Part shown: piece after piece, positions 5,933-9,079 of the stretch | Position numbering within the stretch: position 1 is the stretch's first letter | Layout: every line of letters starts with the position of its first letter | Origin: Verrucomicrobiales bacterium | Lineage (GTDB): Bacteria > Verrucomicrobiota > Verrucomicrobiia > Verrucomicrobiales > DEV007 | DNA: 9,079 bases | NCBI GenBank assembly: GCA_023253615.1 | Contig: JALRFZ010000551.1 | Span: forward strand, 1 to 9,079 | Reading direction: 5' to 3' | Translations under genes and position numbers: made by a program | The notes under the pieces: model-generated | What the model was told of the DNA's origin: nothing | The model's database searches: none | The model's input: the letters and a program-made list of their open reading frames with translations, nothing else

Positions 5933-6673
5933 ATGAGCAAGACCCGACTGAATCCCGAATTCCGCGCGAAGATGAACGAGCTCATCCGCGGTTTCATCGA
6001 GCATTGTGAGATCTCCCGGACCCTGATCGGGCAGATCGAACGTTTTGTCCGGCACGACGGCCGGAAATATGGATTGCCCACGTTCACCGTCTACGGCCCG
6101 CCGGAGCCGGGCGTGGAGACCTCTTTCGTGAACCTGCTCGGGGTGAACTCCTCCGGGGAGGCCACGGCGGCGGAGACCACGCTGCAATTGATCGAACGCC
6201 TCGTCCTACAGCCGAACATCGCCGCAGGCCGCGTCCTGCGCATCCTCCCGGTGACGAATCCGGTGGCTCTGGAACTGGGCCAACCGGTCGAGGACGAGCC
6301 GCTCCTGTCCTCTCTGGAAATGGCGGTCGAAGACTTCCGGAATCTGCCGTCCGACGGTTTCGTCGAGATCCGTCTCGCCGATGTCACGAACATCAGCCTC
6401 GCCGTATCGGGGACCAGCGCGGTCATCGAAGCCGCGCGCGAGACGGAGGAAGCGATCCGCCGTCTTCAAAGTGAAACGAATCGCGATGGAATTCTCCTTC
6501 GTTCCGTGCGCATGCGCCATGAAGGTCGCTGGCACCTGACCCTTGAGATCCCGCGTCAATGGCCCTCATCCCTCGCGACCCATTGGGCGAGCCAGGTGCT
6601 CGTGGTCTTTTTCCGTGCCCACCTGCAAAATCTCCGCCTCACGAGCCACACGGCTTCCCGTTGGCTGAACTGA
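5933..6673 (+). CDS. Hypothetical protein, M14/AstE-like fold apparently without zinc ligands
   Basis: I do not recognise a named family. The 246-aa protein is predicted soluble. Residues 64-116 (SFVNLLGVNSSGEATAAETT, then LQLIERL, GRVLRILPVTNPVALELG) line up by eye with the M14-type enzyme two genes downstream, where the same place reads MFLSSGIHGDEPCGPGAVLE and APLLNPSGLRAG. The zinc-binding HxxE is replaced by NSSGE: Glu76 may remain, but the His is gone. The later strand VEIRLADVTNISL (144-156) aligns with VHLSLHEDWEAEG of that enzyme and lacks the third ligand His; no DLNR motif is seen. It looks like a pseudoenzyme relative (inference). The ATG at 5933 lies 56 bp after the YezD-like stop. 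An in-frame GTG at 5873 overlapping that stop would add 20 residues of low-complexity sequence and seems less likely. Confidence 0.75.
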   Translation: MSKTRLNPEFRAKMNELIRGFIEHCEISRTLIGQIERFVRHDGRKYGLPTFTVYGPPEPGVETSFVNLLGVNSSGEATAAETTLQLIERLVLQPNIAAGRVLRILPVTNPVALELGQPVEDEPLLSSLEMAVEDFRNLPSDGFVEIRLADVTNISLAVSGTSAVIEAARETEEAIRRLQSETNRDGILLRSVRMRHEGRWHLTLEIPRQWPSSLATHWASQVLVVFFRAHLQNLRLTSHTASRWLN

Positions 6674-6716
6674 GCGTCCATCCTCATCCGCGTTTTGCGG
6701 CACTCCCTCCGGCGCC

Positions 6717-7454
6717 ATGGAAAAGATTCTCATCGTCTCCGATCTCCACGGAAACGGGCCCGCCCTCGCCGCCGTGTTGGGGGCGGAGCCGGATGCCTCG
6801 CGGATCCTCTGCCTCGGAGATCTCGTGAATTATGGACCGGACCCGGGGGAGTGCCTGCGATGGGCGAAAACAGCCCTCGCCCCGGGGGATCTCGTCGTGG
6901 GGAATCACGACCTGCTCGCCCTGGGCATCGATCAGCAGGTGCCTCTCGGTTTTCCCGAAGTGCATCCCGACGTGCTCCATCATACGCGTGCCCGCCTCAG
7001 ACCGGGCGACCGCGAGTTTCTCAAATCGCTGCCGTTCCTATCCGCGCTCGCGGTCGGTGGCCAAAGCTGGCAACTCGTCCACGCCCTGCCGTCCGATCCC
7101 GCCTGGGGCCTGCTGCACCCGGAGGCGAGACCCCAACGATGGATGCTGGAAGTCGCGCTCGCGGGATTCCCCGAGGTGCTTCTGTTAGGTCACAGCCATC
7201 GGCCCTTCATTCTCGAACGGGGAGGGGCGGTGATCGTCAATCCTGGAAGCGTCGGGCGCCCGAAGGATGGCGATCCGCGAGCCTCCTATGCGGTCTGGGA
7301 GGACGGTCATTTCACCCTGAAACGCGTCGAATACCGTGTCGAAGAGGCGGTGGCCGGCCTGGCAAGAGCCTTTCGCGGCGAGCTCCTCGATGAATTGGCC
7401 GGATTCCTGCAAAAGGGAGGAAAAGAGTACTTCGACGAAGATCTCGCGGCATGA
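6717..7454 (+). CDS. Metallophosphoesterase (calcineurin-like, COG0639-type)
   Basis: This 245-aa cytoplasmic protein carries the whole two-metal phosphoesterase signature. It has SDLHGN with Asp9 and His11, GDLVNYGPDPGEC with Asp35, GNHD with Asn63 and His64, His122 in LVHALP, and GHSH with His159 and His161, followed by VNPGSVGRPKDG (174-185). The GDLVxYGPDPxECL stretch and the length of about 240 aa fit the group often annotated as ApaH/PP2A-like phosphoesterases rather than the shorter YfcE type. Members hydrolyse phosphomono- or diesters; the substrate cannot be deduced. The gene starts 43 bp after the M14-like pseudoenzyme and its stop overlaps the start of the next gene by 4 bp, so the two are probably translationally coupled. 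No Shine-Dalgarno sequence precedes the ATG. Confidence 0.93.
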   Translation: MEKILIVSDLHGNGPALAAVLGAEPDASRILCLGDLVNYGPDPGECLRWAKTALAPGDLVVGNHDLLALGIDQQVPLGFPEVHPDVLHHTRARLRPGDREFLKSLPFLSALAVGGQSWQLVHALPSDPAWGLLHPEARPQRWMLEVALAGFPEVLLLGHSHRPFILERGGAVIVNPGSVGRPKDGDPRASYAVWEDGHFTLKRVEYRVEEAVAGLARAFRGELLDELAGFLQKGGKEYFDEDLAA

Positions 7455-8227
7455 GCTCTCATCACGACGACCCCTTGCCCGTATTCGAGCACGCCTTTGC
7501 CCGGGCCGCCGCCTCCCAGGGATTGGAGCGCCGGGTCATCGGGCGCGCCGGAAGCGATGAGATCACCTTCTGGACGCGTCCGGCCCGCCGTGGTCCCGGC
7601 ACCACCATGTTTCTCTCTTCCGGCATCCATGGCGATGAGCCCTGCGGTCCGGGTGCGGTGCTCGAATTTCTCAAAGGTTCGCCGCTGCCCGATGACTGCG
7701 AATGGGTCATTGCGCCTCTTTTGAATCCCTCCGGACTCCGCGCCGGGACCCGCGAAAACGCCGACGGAATCGATTTGAACCGCGACTTCTTCCGGCAGCT
7801 GAGCGAGGAAGTCAACGCCGTGACCGCTTGGTGGTCGCGACAACGTCCCCGTTCCCTCGTCCATCTTTCCCTGCATGAAGACTGGGAAGCGGAGGGCTTT
7901 TACCTCTACGAAATCAATTCAGGCGAACGCGAATCACTCGCGCCGCGCATCGTGGAGCGAATCTCATCACAGTTCCCGATTCAATCCTATGGCCCCGTGG
8001 ACAATCACGAGCTGAGCGGCCCTGGATTGATCATCCACGCGCCCGAACCCCATGATCATGAAGGCTGGCCCGAAGCGATCTGGCTCGCCAAGCATCATCC
8101 GGTGCTCTCGCTCACTTTTGAGGCTCCCGGCTCCTACGGTATCCGCCTCCGCCGCACCGGATTGATGGCCGCACTCGCGGCGACGGTGCGACGGGTCTCG
8201 GGTCCGCGGCACCGGCGGGCCGCCTGA
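7451..8227 (+). CDS. M14-family zinc carboxypeptidase / succinylglutamate desuccinylase-like hydrolase
   Basis: This 258-aa protein has the full set of M14-type residues. HGDE gives His60 and Glu63 as zinc ligands. NADGIDLNRDF (103-113) carries the substrate-binding Asn-Arg pair. HLSLHED contains the third ligand, most likely His142. SLTFEAPGS carries the probable general base Glu224. No signal peptide is visible, so it probably acts in the cytoplasm. The short length and the NADGIDLNRDFF stretch resemble MpaA-type murein-peptide amidases and AstE/aspartoacylase relatives. A role in trimming a peptide or an amide-linked small molecule is plausible, but the substrate is unknown. The ATG overlaps the preceding phosphoesterase stop as ATGA, and the CNNM gene follows after 3 bp, so it sits firmly inside the operon. 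Confidence 0.88.
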   Translation: MSSHHDDPLPVFEHAFARAAASQGLERRVIGRAGSDEITFWTRPARRGPGTTMFLSSGIHGDEPCGPGAVLEFLKGSPLPDDCEWVIAPLLNPSGLRAGTRENADGIDLNRDFFRQLSEEVNAVTAWWSRQRPRSLVHLSLHEDWEAEGFYLYEINSGERESLAPRIVERISSQFPIQSYGPVDNHELSGPGLIIHAPEPHDHEGWPEAIWLAKHHPVLSLTFEAPGSYGIRLRRTGLMAALAATVRRVSGPRHRRAA

Positions 8228-8230
8228 TCC

Positions 8231-9079
8231 ATGGAATCCGACCTTCTCCACCTCGCCAGCGCCGCCCTCGACCCTGTCAAAGACACCACCGAACCCTCCT
8301 GGGTCGGGCCCGTCATCCTCCTCGTGCTGCTCTCCTTCGGCACCCTGGCAATTTCCGCGCTCTGTTCGATGACGGAGGCGACCCTCCTGAGTCTCAATCC
8401 GCTCTGGTTGAAATCCCGCGACGCCGGGGTGATGCCGACGGCGAAAGCGTGGCTCGATCTGAAGCAACGGATCGAGCGGCCCATCTCCGCGATCCTCGTG
8501 GCAAACACCCTCGCCAACACCGGTTTGCCAACCATCGCGGGCGCGATCTTCTTGAAGCTCTTCGGCGTGCAATGGCTCTGGGCCTTTTCGCTTTCCCTGA
8601 CGGTCGCCGTGGTCATCTTCGGCGAGCTCGCACCGAAAATCATCGCGGTGAAGCGCGCTCCGGAACTCGCGCCGAAACTGCTCATGCCCTTGCGGCTCGT
8701 GATGCGGATCTTCGGTCCTGTGGCGGCGTTGGCACAACGTTTCAGCGATCGCTTCAGCTCCGGGGCGGAGAAAGACCGGGCCGAGTCGCCGATCATGGAT
8801 ATCATCACCCTGACCCAGGCGGCCAAGGCCGAAGATGCGATCCACGGCCGCGAAGAGATCATCATCATCCATGCCGCCACGCTCTCGGCGCGCCGCGTCT
8901 CGGCATCCATGACGCCGGCGGATTCGGTGAAGGTGTTCCACTCCGGTAAAAGTCTGCGAGGGAATCTCGCGTCCATGAACGGGTTCATTCCACGTGCCTG
9001 TCCCGTCAGCGACGATGGCACGCTCGACACCGTGAGGGGATTTGTTCGGATCCGCGAACTGCTCGCGGCCGAATGCCTC
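8231..9079 (+). CDS. CNNM/DUF21 membrane protein with CBS region, C-terminus off the window
   Basis: The frame is open from the ATG at 8231 to the right edge, giving 283 codons without a stop. After a polar N-terminus of about 24 residues come hydrophobic segments at about 25-45, 86-110, 116-130 and 150-168. The motif FGELAPKIIAVKRAPELA (130-147) is the hallmark of the CNNM (DUF21) transmembrane domain, supported by SMTEATLLSL (46-55) and ANTLANTG (91-98). The part from about 208 on (EEIIIIHAATLSARRVSASM, TPADSVKVF) follows the linker-to-CBS-domain layout, where relatives have an MTPRxDV-like motif. CNNM/CorC proteins are linked to magnesium or cobalt export and ion homeostasis. It begins 3 bp after the M14-type stop, so it is the distal gene seen in this operon, which may continue beyond the window. 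Confidence 0.9.
   Translation, partial: MESDLLHLASAALDPVKDTTEPSWVGPVILLVLLSFGTLAISALCSMTEATLLSLNPLWLKSRDAGVMPTAKAWLDLKQRIERPISAILVANTLANTGLPTIAGAIFLKLFGVQWLWAFSLSLTVAVVIFGELAPKIIAVKRAPELAPKLLMPLRLVMRIFGPVAALAQRFSDRFSSGAEKDRAESPIMDIITLTQAAKAEDAIHGREEIIIIHAATLSARRVSASMTPADSVKVFHSGKSLRGNLASMNGFIPRACPVSDDGTLDTVRGFVRIRELLAAECL

Noticed and set aside
7967..9030. Long minus-strand open frames opposite the M14-type and CNNM genes
   Set aside because: They are antisense shadows with low-complexity Arg/Gly/His composition. The plus-strand frames carry complete family motifs.

Overview
The window is GC-rich, densely coding bacterial chromosome from a Gram-negative organism with an outer membrane: it encodes an OprP/OprO-like porin with a signal peptide and a class A penicillin-binding protein. 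The combination of a YezD/DUF2292 small protein, a DUF2007 protein with a zinc ribbon, Ser/Gly-rich tails and almost no Shine-Dalgarno sequences fits Verrucomicrobiota or a related PVC-group lineage. That placement is an inference from style, not from a marker gene. I see no rRNA, tRNA, CRISPR array, transposase or phage gene.

Left block (1-3392, minus strand): a penicillin-binding protein 1A is followed after 120 bp by an AraC-family regulator. After a further 9 bp comes a YwaF/TIGR02206-type membrane protein that runs off the left edge. The block has a candidate promoter just upstream of the PBP start, which implies a very short leader.

Middle block (3393-5660): a divergent intergenic region carries nine perfect copies of an 8-bp repeat and a degenerate inverted copy. 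It is followed by a plus-strand 116-aa DUF2007/zinc-ribbon protein. This gene converges on a minus-strand porin, and two hairpins lie between the two stops. A 395-bp region then separates the porin from the right block. It holds several small hairpins and a near-consensus sigma-70 promoter pointing right.

Right block (5661-9079, plus strand): five closely spaced genes probably form one operon. They are a YezD-like small protein, an unrecognised protein resembling an M14/AstE metallopeptidase without its zinc ligands, a metallophosphoesterase, an M14-type metallocarboxypeptidase with all expected ligands (4-bp overlap with the gene before), and a CNNM/DUF21 membrane protein cut by the right edge. 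The pairing of a complete M14-like enzyme with an apparently inactive relative is the most unusual feature of the window. The joint role of the operon is unknown.
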